Part shown: piece after piece, positions 1 to 8,761 of the stretch
How positions within the stretch are numbered: the stretch's first letter is position 1
Layout: each line of letters opens with the position of its first letter
Source: Thermasporomyces sp036564245
GTDB lineage: Bacteria; Actinomycetota; Actinomycetes; Propionibacteriales; Actinopolymorphaceae
Length of the DNA stretch: 64,000 nucleotides
Reading direction: 5' to 3'
Assembly (NCBI GenBank): GCA_036564245.1
Contig: DATCKU010000105.1
Location: forward strand, 1-64,000
Position numbers and translations under genes: made by a program
The notes under the pieces: generated by a model
Databases searched by the model: none
Seen by the model: the letters and a program-made list of their open reading frames with translations, nothing else
Told to the model about the DNA's origin: nothing

Positions 1-43
1 GTGGCGCAAGGGCTTGACGCTCACAGGCAACACTCCAGACGAA

Positions 44-2053
44 CTAGCCGGTTCCAGTCATTCCCACCTCGCGGGGGACCCAGAACTCGACGGTTGTTCC
101 GGCTCCTGGCGCGCTTTCGATCCGGCACCACCCGCCCACAATCTCCGCCCGGTCACGCATCAAAGTCAATCCAAGGTGCCCCGGCTCGGCCTCGGCTTCC
201 ATTGGGTTGTAGCCAACGCCATTGTCGATGATTTCGGTCAGAATACCGGTGTCGACCTCGCTCAGTCTAACGGTGACGTTCGAGGCGCGTGAATGCAAAC
301 GCACGTTCATCAGGGCGTCTTGGGCAATTCGATAGATGAGCACGCGGGTCTGCATCGGTGGCTCACTTTCGAGCCGGTTGTCCAGCTCATAGGAAATCTT
401 TGTCTCGTTGTGCAACTGCTCGAGATAGACCTTCAGCGCTGCGACCAGCCCTTCGTGCTCCAGCGCGGGTGGGCGAAAGTCGAAAATCATCCGGCGTAGC
501 CGGTCGGCAGCGAGTCGGATGGTTTCCTCCACCTTTGCGAGGACTTTCAGGTCATCCGGATCGCGAAGTCGGCGGCGCAGTTGCTGCATGCGCAACGCGG
601 CCGCGGTGATGACCTGGAGGCTGTCGTCGTGGATGCCAGCCGCGATGCGCTGTCGCTCGCGCTCGTGCGCCCCAACCAGGTCGACAAGGACGTTACGGTG
701 TTCCACGCCGGCGGCCCGTAGCATCTCGATGCTGTGCTCCAGCGCCTGTCTGGAGCTCGCAGCCTCGGTCATGTCGCGCATCGACAGGACGGTGCGCGGG
801 CCCTCGTCGGTGAGCATCCGCCCGACTGTCACGGCTACCGGGAAATCCGTACCGTCCCGTTTGCGGCCAATGAGCTCGATGGACTTGTCGGGTTCAACGG
901 CGGATTTACCGTTCATTTCGTTCTCCCGTTTCGACCCTGCTGCTGAGGGTCTGCGCGGATTCGGGCCACTGTCGCGCGGGTTTGCGTCGGGCGCAGCGTG
1001 TGGTGCGTCGGGCGAACCAGGCTCTTCAGTTCGATACAAGGTAACCGGATGTTCCGGTAGCAACGTATCAACCGTACGCTCGAGCAACTCCTCTCGGGGA
1101 TATCCGAAGAGGCGTTCGGCTGCAGCGTTCACCAACGTTATCCGACCGTTCCCGTCGACGACGACGAGCGCGTCCGGCAACGCCTCGAAAAGCGCCTGAT
1201 ATCTCGTCTCAGCGCGGTTGATGTCGGATATGTCGCGAAGGACGACGGCTACTCCGCGCTGTCCGTGAGGCATCAGGCTTGCCGACACCTGGACCGGGAA
1301 CGTCGAACCATCCCTGCGGCGGCCCGTCCCGGTGAACTGCGCCTCCGGTCCGAGCTCACCCGGAGGCTCGCGGCTCAGCAAACGGTAGATCAGCTCGTCG
1401 ACCGGCTCGCCGAGGCGCGACACCGGAACCAGCTTGGTGATCGGCTCGCCGATCAGGTCTGTCCGTGGATAGCCGAACATGTGCAGCACCGGTGCGTTGA
1501 TCATCTCGATCGCACCGTTTGCTCCCAGCAGGATCGCGGCGGCACGGATCCGATCGAGGAGCTGCCGAAGGACGTTCGCACTCTGCAATGTGGCGGCGCT
1601 TGCCCGGCGCTCGGTCTCGAGATTGCGACGCAGGACGGCAAGGCATTCCTTGGCGAGCGGCAAGGAGATGCTGACCTGACCGCGTGCTGCACGCGCAATC
1701 GCCTCGAGGATCTCCGAGTCGGCGGCACCTTTCACGAGGTAGCCGGTCGCCCCGGCAGACAACAGCTCGACGGCGTTGCCCGGATCCTCGTAGGCCGACA
1801 GCACCAGGACGGCCGTGTTGGGTGACCGGTCCTGGATCGAGCGAATGGTCGCAGCGGTCTCGCCGTCAGGCATCCGGGCATCCAGGACCAACACCCGTGG
1901 GTGGTCTCGAGCCGCCAGTCGGATCGCGTCGTCGTGGCTTACTGCCTCGCCGGCAAGCTCGAGCCCGGGTTGGCTCGCGATGAGGTCCGCCAACGCGTCC
2001 CTCATCTCGCGGTCGTCGTCTGCGATGACGACACGTGTCGACGGCTCCGTCAT
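44..2053 (-). CDS. Hybrid receiver-PAS-PAS sensor histidine kinase (NarL/DegS-type)
   Basis: Predicted cytoplasmic signalling protein of 669 residues that combines an input receiver with a kinase. An N-terminal receiver domain (about 1-120) has an acidic cluster at D12-D14, phospho-acceptor D58 and K108. Two PAS domains follow (about 165-280 and 283-430), each ending in a typical PAC-like RDxT/RDIS stretch. The kinase core begins with a HisKA_3 box, phospho-histidine H475 in GIHDDSLQ, then an N-box (RIAQDALMNV) and a DNGVGY G-box. No membrane segment is visible, so the signal is probably internal, or delivered by phosphorylation of the receiver. The ATG overlaps the stop of the upstream small gene by four bases (ATGA), so the two are translationally coupled. 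A receiver ahead of the kinase is the reverse of the usual hybrid order. Domain assignment is confident; the signal is unknown. Confidence 0.88.
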   Translation of the reverse strand: MTEPSTRVVIADDDREMRDALADLIASQPGLELAGEAVSHDDAIRLAARDHPRVLVLDARMPDGETAATIRSIQDRSPNTAVLVLSAYEDPGNAVELLSAGATGYLVKGAADSEILEAIARAARGQVSISLPLAKECLAVLRRNLETERRASAATLQSANVLRQLLDRIRAAAILLGANGAIEMINAPVLHMFGYPRTDLIGEPITKLVPVSRLGEPVDELIYRLLSREPPGELGPEAQFTGTGRRRDGSTFPVQVSASLMPHGQRGVAVVLRDISDINRAETRYQALFEALPDALVVVDGNGRITLVNAAAERLFGYPREELLERTVDTLLPEHPVTLYRTEEPGSPDAPHAAPDANPRDSGPNPRRPSAAGSKRENEMNGKSAVEPDKSIELIGRKRDGTDFPVAVTVGRMLTDEGPRTVLSMRDMTEAASSRQALEHSIEMLRAAGVEHRNVLVDLVGAHERERQRIAAGIHDDSLQVITAAALRMQQLRRRLRDPDDLKVLAKVEETIRLAADRLRRMIFDFRPPALEHEGLVAALKVYLEQLHNETKISYELDNRLESEPPMQTRVLIYRIAQDALMNVRLHSRASNVTVRLSEVDTGILTEIIDNGVGYNPMEAEAEPGHLGLTLMRDRAEIVGGWCRIESAPGAGTTVEFWVPREVGMTGTG

Positions 2054-2523
2054 CTACCCTCCGCCCGACTACGCGTCGCTGCCGAACTGGACCGCGGTTG
2101 CGGGACCGAGTTCCCTGCCCTGGCACGCTGCCCGCCCTGATCGGGGCCGGGTGCTTCGAGCCAGGGAAGGACCCGCAGCAGTGGCGCAACGAGCACCTCG
2201 AAGGAGCGTGGCTCCATCCGGTTCGACATCGCCACGGCAGCGGCGGCATCCCAGGCCGCGGCCCAGAACTCCCATGCCGTGCAGTTGTTGCGACGGGCGA
2301 CGACCATCGCTTCCCGGCGGACGATGGCCGCAGCGTCAAGTGCAGCTTGACGTTCGTCCGGGTCCCTCGCCGCACCGATCGCCGCACGGGCCGACAGGCG
2401 TTCGGCGTGTGATTGCTGCTTCCAGCCGTCGACCACTCTGTCGATCTCGCTGCCGCCGAACTCACGCAGCTGGGCGATAAGCCGAATGATCCGACCCGTG
2501 TTCGGCCCCAAGGCATCGCTCAT
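2050..2523 (-). CDS. Hypothetical alpha-helical protein coupled to the histidine kinase
   Basis: I do not recognise this 157-residue protein. Most of it looks alpha-helical and Ala/Arg-rich, with no membrane segment; the last ~35 residues are low-complexity (Ser/Arg/Pro). Three starts are possible. ATG at 2523 is preferred because GAGGGGAG lies 7 bases upstream, whereas the ATG at 2529 would be only one base from it. The stop overlaps the start of the receiver-PAS-kinase gene (ATGA), so the pair forms an operon and the protein may act with the kinase. That functional link is inference from position only. Confidence 0.6.
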   Translation of the reverse strand: MSDALGPNTGRIIRLIAQLREFGGSEIDRVVDGWKQQSHAERLSARAAIGAARDPDERQAALDAAAIVRREAMVVARRNNCTAWEFWAAAWDAAAAVAMSNRMEPRSFEVLVAPLLRVLPWLEAPGPDQGGQRARAGNSVPQPRSSSAATRSRAEGR

Positions 2524-2584
2524 CTGCATGCTCCCCTCTCGAGGGCATGAGCTGTCCTGCGAGGCGTCCACCCCGATCGGGGAG

Positions 2585-4309
2585 CTACCAGCGCAGGTTC
2601 TTGGGCAGCTTGTACTTCGGCTGCTTGGGGATGTAGACGTGGCCCTCGGACTTGTCGACCTTTACCGACAGCTTCCCGACTCCGCCGCTTCGTGCTCCGA
2701 TCATCTTGAACTCGACCGACTTCTGCGCGTCAGACGGAATCATGTAGCGCCCGACGGCTGCGGCGGATCCCTTGCTGTTGACTCGGAAAGCCGACACCAG
2801 CTCGCCATCGACGTAGACGTGGACGGCCTCGTTCGGTGCGAAGCCCTTGGCGTAGAAGTTCAGGACCGTTCCGGGCAGGCCGCCCCAGGTGCTCGCCCGC
2901 ACCGTCGGGGTGTACGGCTGCGCCAGGAACCCGCTCTTGGCCGTCGCTCGGCTCTGCTCGCCGACGAAGATCAGGCTGTGTCGGCCGTTCATCCGGTACG
3001 GCACCTGGAACCCGACGCCGTTCAGGTGGCCCTCGCTGTCGGCTCGGGCGACGATCACCGGCATCCCGCTCGGCTCACCGAGGTAGCCCAGGACGCGTTC
3101 GTTCGGTGCGAACCCCTTACCCACGAGGTGGATGGTCTCTGTCGCCTTGGCAGCGAACGGCTTGGTGAGCACGACGGGGTACTGCCGGAGCAGTTCGAAC
3201 GGCGCCATCGCCGTCGTCTTGCTCCTCATGCCCATGAGGATCACGGTGTTGTCGCCGACCGGACCGACGCCGACATCGATGGGCTCCCGCAGGAGTGTCC
3301 CGTGTTCGTCTGCCTGCAGGACCTGAGACGGCCTGCCCGTGATCTTGCCCCAGTAGACCTTGATCTTCTCGTTCGGGTAGAAGCCCTGGGCGTCGACGGT
3401 CAGGTGAGTCCCAGGCTGACCGTACAGCTTGGAGAGCTTCATCACGGCCACGCCGCTTTGTGAGATCAGGTCTGCGCGGGCGATCTTGGTCTTGCTGCCG
3501 TGCTGTGCCAGGGTCACCCGCTGCTTGCCTCCCGCGTCGGCGGCGCCGATCGGGTACTTGAACGCGATGTCGACAACCCCGTCGCGGTTGGCGCGGTCAC
3601 TTCCCATGATCTTCGCCTTGCCCTTGCCGACCGACAGCATCGCGTTGACCAGGGCTCCTGGATCGAAGCCGGAGCCGTTCACGTTCACTGTCGCGCCGGG
3701 TCGAGCAAGCCCGGGGTTGAGTACCGCGATCGGCCCTTCGGCGACCGGCACCTTCCGGCCGTTGAACCGCACGATGTGGCGCGGCCGTTGATCCCGCGGT
3801 TCGTTCACGACCGTCCCCGGCCTGCCGGTGCCGGTCACGTTCACGCCGCTCCGCCCGTTGTCTCCTGTGGGCAGCAGCGATCTTCCAAGGAAGACGAGGA
3901 GGAGGACGGCGCCGACCACGATCAGGGCCCGTCTCCACGACCACTGAGGACCGCTCGAGCTACGCGGCTTGCCAGCAGGTGGCTTGCCGGCCGGGCGGCC
4001 GGTGGTCCGCTTCGTCGCCTTGGACGCCGTCGTGGTGCGACCCGAAGTGGACGCTCGACCCGATGCGGCGCCACGACCGGGCGTTGCCGTACGCGCCGCC
4101 TGTGCGCCACGTCCCGACGAGGTGCTGCGGCCTGGCGCTGCCGAGCGGCCAGCAGCGGGCGTGCCGGATGCAGCCTTGCGACCCGATGCAGCTGCACGGT
4201 CCGGCGTCGTCGGGCGACCCGATGTGGTGGGGCGCTCCGGACTGCGCGGCCGATTCGGAGCCTGCGGCCGGTTCGGCTGCTGTTGCTCGTGCGAAGTCGA
4301 GAAGTCCAT
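2585..4309 (-). CDS. Membrane-anchored surface protein with four Ig-like (IPT/TIG-like) repeats
   Basis: Predicted type II membrane protein of 574 residues. Residues 1-125 are low-complexity Arg/Pro/Ser/Thr/Gly (many SGR and PGR triplets) and strongly basic, so cytoplasmic. One membrane helix follows at about 126-146. The exported part carries four repeats of about 90 residues, each starting with a PG-x-x-L/V-x-V strand and containing a GF-x-P-(N/G) turn, at 214-218, 309-314, 399-404 and 489-494. This spacing resembles Ig-like/IPT folds that bind or present polysaccharide. The tail is basic and Pro/Lys-rich. The start at 4309 has GGGAGG five bases upstream; the frame stays open further upstream, but only opposite the codons of the neighbouring glycosyltransferase. 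It begins 17 bases after that gene and is probably its operon partner. The function is inferred, not known. Confidence 0.75.
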   Translation of the reverse strand: MDFSTSHEQQQPNRPQAPNRPRSPERPTTSGRPTTPDRAAASGRKAASGTPAAGRSAAPGRSTSSGRGAQAARTATPGRGAASGRASTSGRTTTASKATKRTTGRPAGKPPAGKPRSSSGPQWSWRRALIVVGAVLLLVFLGRSLLPTGDNGRSGVNVTGTGRPGTVVNEPRDQRPRHIVRFNGRKVPVAEGPIAVLNPGLARPGATVNVNGSGFDPGALVNAMLSVGKGKAKIMGSDRANRDGVVDIAFKYPIGAADAGGKQRVTLAQHGSKTKIARADLISQSGVAVMKLSKLYGQPGTHLTVDAQGFYPNEKIKVYWGKITGRPSQVLQADEHGTLLREPIDVGVGPVGDNTVILMGMRSKTTAMAPFELLRQYPVVLTKPFAAKATETIHLVGKGFAPNERVLGYLGEPSGMPVIVARADSEGHLNGVGFQVPYRMNGRHSLIFVGEQSRATAKSGFLAQPYTPTVRASTWGGLPGTVLNFYAKGFAPNEAVHVYVDGELVSAFRVNSKGSAAAVGRYMIPSDAQKSVEFKMIGARSGGVGKLSVKVDKSEGHVYIPKQPKYKLPKNLRW

Positions 4310-4326
4310 GACGTCCTCCCTGCCCC

Positions 4327-5970
4327 TTAATCGATCCGGTAGACGGCGAGGTGGATGTTGCCTCGGTCTAACCGCCAGACGATCTGTCCGCGCTGATCGA
4401 TCGCTTCGAGGATGTAATCTTCGGCGCCACTGCCGTTGTTTCGTTCCATCGCGGCCCGCATCTTGTTCGACATCACCACGTAGTCGATGTTTTGCGGGTC
4501 CTCGCGGAAGAGCTTGTTCCGCACGGCCGGGTCCGAGGCGGCCTTGTAGTGCGAATGCGCGTTCTTGTAGACCGGCTCCCGGTCGTGCAGTGCTGTCCAC
4601 ATGTCGTCGTCGATGACGATCCGTGCATTGGGTGGGATGTTCTCCCGGACCCACTGCTGTTGCGCCTCCTGCAACGGTGTGACCTTGAGCTCGTACAGGT
4701 CGTGCGGCTTGAGGTTTCCTTCGGTGTTGCGTACGACGAAGTAGCCGCCTGGGACGAGGAGAGCGAAGGCGACGATCATCGAGGTGAGCCCGATCCGGAA
4801 GGATCGTGGGCTGTTGTTCATGATCGTGCCGTAGAGAACCCCGGCGTTCATCGCGAACACCATGGTGAGCGGCACGATGTAGAAGTCGAGGATCACGCTG
4901 CCACGCGCGAGATAGAACACGTACCCAAGCGCCATGAGCGCGCTCACGAGATAGCCCGGCCGACCCTCGCGGTCTCGCCACCACAGCCAGAACACACAGA
5001 TGACCGCGATGGCACCGACTGCCGGCAGGTACGGATCGCGAGGCAGCCAGGTGTTCTCCATCAGCTCGGCGAACAGGTTCCGCCCAGGCGGTGCTGTCCG
5101 GTTGAGCTGCCACCAGACCGTGTAGAGCAGCGACACGTGCTCACCCGGATCGCCGGCCAGGTCGAAGTTCATGTCGTCAGGCAGCAGCTCGCGTTTCAGC
5201 TGGGCGAACAGCACATACCATGTGACCGGGATGATCACGGCGAACCACCAGAACGAGTGGAGGAAGCGCCGGTTGCGACGGTCCTTGGCCAACCGGTAGA
5301 TGAGGTACCCGATCGCCGGAGCGAAGAAGATGGCGTTCTCCTTCGTGATCATCGCGATGCCGAACGACATTCCTGCCAACATCGCCGGCACCAGGCGATC
5401 CCTGGCTCGCACCAGCAGGTAGACCGCGAGCAGCACCCAGAAGACCATCAAGTTGTCGAGCAGCACCTGGCGCTGGTAGTAGACGGCGAGGGGGGAGAAG
5501 TTGAACAGGAAGCAGGCCATGAAGGCGCCACCGGCACTACCGCAGAACCTGCGCACGAGTCCGAACAACATGCCGACGCTTGCGACGTGGACGATGAGCA
5601 TCAGCACCCGCATCGTGTTGATCTCGTTGCCGAACGTCTGGAACTGGTTGGGAAGGACATTGGCCCACGCCGCCATCGTGAGCCAGCCGGCCGGTGCATG
5701 GTCGTAGGTGTAGGTGTACGGCGAGAGTGAGCCCTCACGCAGTACCGACCATGCCTGCTGCACGTAGATGCCTTCGTCAGTGATGTACAGCGGGTAGTTG
5801 AAGAGATTGAAGCCATGCGTGAGCGCTCCGCTGACCACTGAGATCACGAGCAGCAGATTGTTCGGGTTGCGCAGGTCGAAAGATCGCCTAAGCGCCACTC
5901 TCCACCTCCTGGCCCGAGAGATCCAGGAAGTCGTCGACTTCCGCCTGCGGCTGCCGGTGAGCACCGACAT
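4327..5970 (-). CDS. GT39/ArnT-like membrane glycosyltransferase
   Basis: Polytopic membrane protein of 547 residues with about 10-12 hydrophobic helices between residues 38 and 420 and a soluble C-terminal domain (about 430-547). The first extracytoplasmic loop has the acidic pair D65-E66 (ITDEG), the position of the catalytic Asp in PMT/ArnT-type (GT-C) transferases that use polyprenyl-phosphate sugars. These enzymes move a sugar onto a lipid, polymer or protein at the outer membrane face. The gene overlaps the end of the upstream GT2 gene by 83 bases and is followed closely by the repeat surface protein, which suggests one exported-glycan operon. Donor and acceptor cannot be read from sequence. 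Fold assignment is good, specific function weak. Confidence 0.8.
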   Translation of the reverse strand: MSVLTGSRRRKSTTSWISRARRWRVALRRSFDLRNPNNLLLVISVVSGALTHGFNLFNYPLYITDEGIYVQQAWSVLREGSLSPYTYTYDHAPAGWLTMAAWANVLPNQFQTFGNEINTMRVLMLIVHVASVGMLFGLVRRFCGSAGGAFMACFLFNFSPLAVYYQRQVLLDNLMVFWVLLAVYLLVRARDRLVPAMLAGMSFGIAMITKENAIFFAPAIGYLIYRLAKDRRNRRFLHSFWWFAVIIPVTWYVLFAQLKRELLPDDMNFDLAGDPGEHVSLLYTVWWQLNRTAPPGRNLFAELMENTWLPRDPYLPAVGAIAVICVFWLWWRDREGRPGYLVSALMALGYVFYLARGSVILDFYIVPLTMVFAMNAGVLYGTIMNNSPRSFRIGLTSMIVAFALLVPGGYFVVRNTEGNLKPHDLYELKVTPLQEAQQQWVRENIPPNARIVIDDDMWTALHDREPVYKNAHSHYKAASDPAVRNKLFREDPQNIDYVVMSNKMRAAMERNNGSGAEDYILEAIDQRGQIVWRLDRGNIHLAVYRID

Positions 5971-7210
5971 GCTGGGTCTTCTCCCAGTTGCGCTCGCCGC
6001 TCAGCTGGCGCCGTAGCGCCCGCACGGCCGCGTAGGCGAGGACGAGCTGGTACGGGATCCACGTCAAGGCCATCTTGACGACGATGGTGGGGCTTGCTCG
6101 CAAGCCGTGGGCCTCGGTGAACTCGTACAAGCCGATGACGGCCGTGATGAAGTGCGCGGTGAGGAGGAGAACCGGTACGAACGACAGCAGCGCGACCGGC
6201 ACGGGCGCCTCCACGAGGAAGACCATCGCGAGCGCGAGCGGTGTGTAGAGCCCCAGGATCGCCTGGACGTAAGGGAATGACAGGGTGTAGAAGGCCAGTG
6301 CCCTTTGGTTGAAGGTGGGGAGGTCCTTCCACGTCCCTTTGGCAAGGGTTTGCATGAAGCCCTGGTTCCAACGAGTCCGCTGCCGGATGAACTGTCTCAG
6401 GGTGGGTGGGGTCTCCTCCTGCGTGACGTACCTGTCGTCGTAGATCACCCGGATGGGCTCGCCGAGCGCACTCATCCGCAGCCCGATCTCGGCATCCTCG
6501 GTGAGGTTCGTCTCGTCCCAGCCGCCGATCTGTTCCAGGAGCTCACGACTGAAGAAGACCGTGTTGCCTCCCAGCGGGATCGAGCGGTGCTTCGCGTGGT
6601 AGTGCAGGCGGCTTTTGAACCAGAAGAAGTACTCGAGAACGTTGAACGTGGAGTACCAGTTGGTCTCGTAGTTCATGAGCTGCACGCCAGCCTGGACGAT
6701 TCGGACATCCTCGTTCACCATCAAGGTGTTGACCACCGCGAAGATGTCCGGATGCATCTCGTCCTCGGCGTCGAAGATGGTCACGACGTCGCCGGTGGCG
6801 TAGCGCAGAGCACAGTTCAGGCCGTGCGGCTTGTTGATCGGCTGGTCGTCGAAGACGATCAGCTCGACGTTCGTGATCCCCTCGTAGCTCAACTCATCGA
6901 TCTTTCGTTCCGCCTGCTCGATGGTTCCGATGTCGTCTGCCGAGCAGACGACGAGCACCTGAAGCAGGGTCGCGGGATAGTTGCTGCGGACGACGCGATC
7001 GATCGTCGCCGCGATGACTTCCTCCTCGTGTCGTGCCGGCAGGATCGCGGTAAACGAGAGATATGGCTCGACCATCTCGTCGGGCGCCTTGGCCTGTTGT
7101 TCCGCTTCCGGCTGATCCCATGTGTAGATCATCATGTAGAGAACGTGTCCCGCCTGGATGGAGAGCAGGATCGAGATCACCACCAGGACGGCGAACACCA
7201 GCGACTCCAT
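5888..7210 (-). CDS. Processive-type family 2 glycosyltransferase (cellulose/hyaluronan synthase-like)
   Basis: Membrane glycosyltransferase of 440 residues. There is one N-terminal helix (about 4-26), a GT-A catalytic domain, then 3-4 C-terminal helices (about 305-410). Visible motifs are DAED (147-150, metal and UDP-sugar binding), TED (237-239, catalytic base) and QRTRW (277-281). The D, D, D, QxxRW set marks processive beta-glycan synthases such as cellulose, chitin and hyaluronan synthases. There is no PilZ domain, so no direct c-di-GMP control is visible. ATG 7210 is chosen because it follows the point where the GtrA domain is complete; upstream in-frame codons are not conserved-looking. 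It overlaps the GT39 gene downstream and the gtrA frame upstream. The polymer made is unknown. Confidence 0.85.
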   Translation of the reverse strand: MESLVFAVLVVISILLSIQAGHVLYMMIYTWDQPEAEQQAKAPDEMVEPYLSFTAILPARHEEEVIAATIDRVVRSNYPATLLQVLVVCSADDIGTIEQAERKIDELSYEGITNVELIVFDDQPINKPHGLNCALRYATGDVVTIFDAEDEMHPDIFAVVNTLMVNEDVRIVQAGVQLMNYETNWYSTFNVLEYFFWFKSRLHYHAKHRSIPLGGNTVFFSRELLEQIGGWDETNLTEDAEIGLRMSALGEPIRVIYDDRYVTQEETPPTLRQFIRQRTRWNQGFMQTLAKGTWKDLPTFNQRALAFYTLSFPYVQAILGLYTPLALAMVFLVEAPVPVALLSFVPVLLLTAHFITAVIGLYEFTEAHGLRASPTIVVKMALTWIPYQLVLAYAAVRALRRQLSGERNWEKTQHVGAHRQPQAEVDDFLDLSGQEVESGA

Positions 7211-7652
7211 TGCTCTTGCGCCCCCATATCCACGTCGTACTGGCGGTGAGATTGACGGCCATGGCAGCGCCAATCCCGAAGAGGTTTCCGATGAGGTACA
7301 GCACGCCGAAGCTCGCCAGCATCCAGACGACCGCCACGTTGACCAAGAGGGCGACCAGTGCGGCGAAGTTGAACTTCACGAACCTCGCCAGCGACGGCCG
7401 TCGGGAGCTGAACGTCCAGACCTCGTTGAGCATGTAGTTGTGGACGATGGCAAGCTCCACCGCCATCGCGGACGCCACGACCAAGGGGATGCGAGCGAGT
7501 CCATGCAAGACCCACAGGCCGAGGCTGTTGACTCCGATCCCGACAGCGCCCACGACGAGGAACCGCCACACGCGGGTCTGGCGAAGCAGGCCGAGCGTCC
7601 TGCTGTACCAGTGCGGATACACCCGAGTCAGGTTGTCGCTGCTGGCGCACAT
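6894..7652 (-). CDS. GtrA-family membrane protein with an overlong reading frame
   Basis: GtrA proteins are small four-helix membrane proteins thought to flip or present polyprenyl-linked sugars. Residues 28-145 here show that pattern, including the VHNYMLNEVWTF stretch and a final TWIWGRKS, where family members normally end. The frame does not stop there. It runs about 100 more codons in an Arg/Gly/Asp-rich reading that lies entirely over the first 317 bases of the GT2 gene and looks non-native. A -1 shift in the five-G run at about 7224-7228 would instead join this protein straight to the GT2 protein. Start 7652 is preferred over 7688 because GGAAGG sits five bases before it. Domain call is confident; the real 3' end is not. 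Confidence 0.7.
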   Translation of the reverse strand: MCASSDNLTRVYPHWYSRTLGLLRQTRVWRFLVVGAVGIGVNSLGLWVLHGLARIPLVVASAMAVELAIVHNYMLNEVWTFSSRRPSLARFVKFNFAALVALLVNVAVVWMLASFGVLYLIGNLFGIGAAMAVNLTASTTWIWGRKSNGVAGVRRPGGDLDPALHPGGTRSLHDDLHMGSAGSGTTGQGARRDGRAISLVYRDPAGTTRGGSHRGDDRSRRPQQLSRDPASGARRLLGRRHRNHRAGGTKDR

Positions 7653-8090
7653 AGGCGCCTTCCCCCCAAGGCCAGAGGTGGCCGTCATCGAATGAGTACG
7701 TCAACGCAATCCTCTGCGCGGAGAGGGGGCGGGAGACTCCCACACTGAGCACGGATCAGCGGTGGCGATCGGGGGAGTCGATACCCGCTACCGATTGGGG
7801 GGTCTGGCGTCCCCCAACCGATCGAGAGGAGGGCGCCGCGTCGTGGGGATGGTCTTAAGCCCCCCACTTCCGCTTCCTTCGTACTCGCTCGAAGACGGGC
7901 CTCTAGCGGACACTAAAGTTACGCCCTCGCGGGAGGGCCCTGACTCGATGTCGCCCGTTTGGACGCATCGGAGCGATTCGCACCGATTGGCCCGGCCGCA
8001 GGCGCCGCGGATCGTGCGACGTGGCAGCCGTGGCCGCCGGCGGTTTGGACTGCGCCATGCCAGGTCGGTGCCGCGCTGGGGGAGGTATCG
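7653..8090. other. 438-base divergent intergenic region
   Basis: No convincing gene. It separates the leftward glycan operon from the rightward regulator/kinase pair, so it must hold both promoters. A G/C-run hairpin, TTGGGGG (7795-7801) pairing with CCCCCAA (7811-7817), lies in the middle, and a second C-run is seen near 7860. No clear -35/-10 pair stood out. Confidence 0.5.
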
Positions 8091-8738
8091 ATGGCTGTCA
8101 GCGTCCTGATTGCCGAAGACCATGCCGTCGTCCGTCAAGGTCTCATGATGTTTCTCAGGTTGGACGGCGGTCTGGAGGTGGTCGGCGAAGCCCGAAATGG
8201 CCGAGAAGCGGTGGAGCTTGCGCATCAGAAACGTCCTGACGTCATTCTGATGGATTTGCTGATGCCGGTGATGGACGGGATTAGCGCGACGGCCGCGATC
8301 CGGCGGGATCTGCCGAGCATCGAGGTGGTCGCGCTGACCAGCTTCTTGGAAGACCACCTGGTCACCGATGCGCTTCGCGCGGGTGCGATCGGCTACGTGT
8401 TGAAAGACACCGACTCGGATGGCCTGCGGCGTGCGATTCGCTCGGCTGCGTCAGGACAAGTGCACCTGTCGCCGGCTGCTGCTGCGCGTCTGGTGCGGGA
8501 GATGCGCGTACCCAGCACACCAGACCCACTGACTCGCCGGGAGGTCGAGGTGCTGATCCTGCTCGCCCGCGGCCGGTCCAACAAGGAAGTGGCGCGCGAG
8601 CTCTCGATCGGGCAGCAGACCGTCAAGACGTACGTCAGCAGCATCCTCAAGAAGCTGAACGTGTCGAGCCGGACCCAGGCAGCGTTGTACGCGGTGCAGA
8701 CCGGCCTGGTGTCGACCCACGAGCTCGCCGGTCAGTAA
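8091..8738 (+). CDS. NarL/LuxR-family response regulator
   Basis: DNA-binding response regulator of 215 residues. The receiver has D10, phospho-acceptor D55 in LMDLLMP, and K105 in the VLKDT stretch. The C-terminal LuxR-type helix-turn-helix (about 145-210) contains LTRREVEVL and the recognition-helix region QQTVKTYVSSIL. The start at 8091 is set by GGAGG five bases upstream; the in-frame extension to 7959 has no family resemblance. It is followed after 23 bases by a HisKA_3 kinase, its probable partner. Target genes are unknown, but the flanking glycan and glycosidase genes are natural candidates. Confidence 0.93.
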   Translation: MAVSVLIAEDHAVVRQGLMMFLRLDGGLEVVGEARNGREAVELAHQKRPDVILMDLLMPVMDGISATAAIRRDLPSIEVVALTSFLEDHLVTDALRAGAIGYVLKDTDSDGLRRAIRSAASGQVHLSPAAAARLVREMRVPSTPDPLTRREVEVLILLARGRSNKEVARELSIGQQTVKTYVSSILKKLNVSSRTQAALYAVQTGLVSTHELAGQ

Positions 8739-8761
8739 GTCACGTCCAAGGGTGCACATCG

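Noticed and set aside
4310..5113. N-terminal extension of the repeat surface protein
   Set aside because: The extra 268 codons overlap the GT39 gene out of frame; a strong ribosome site fixes the start at 4309.
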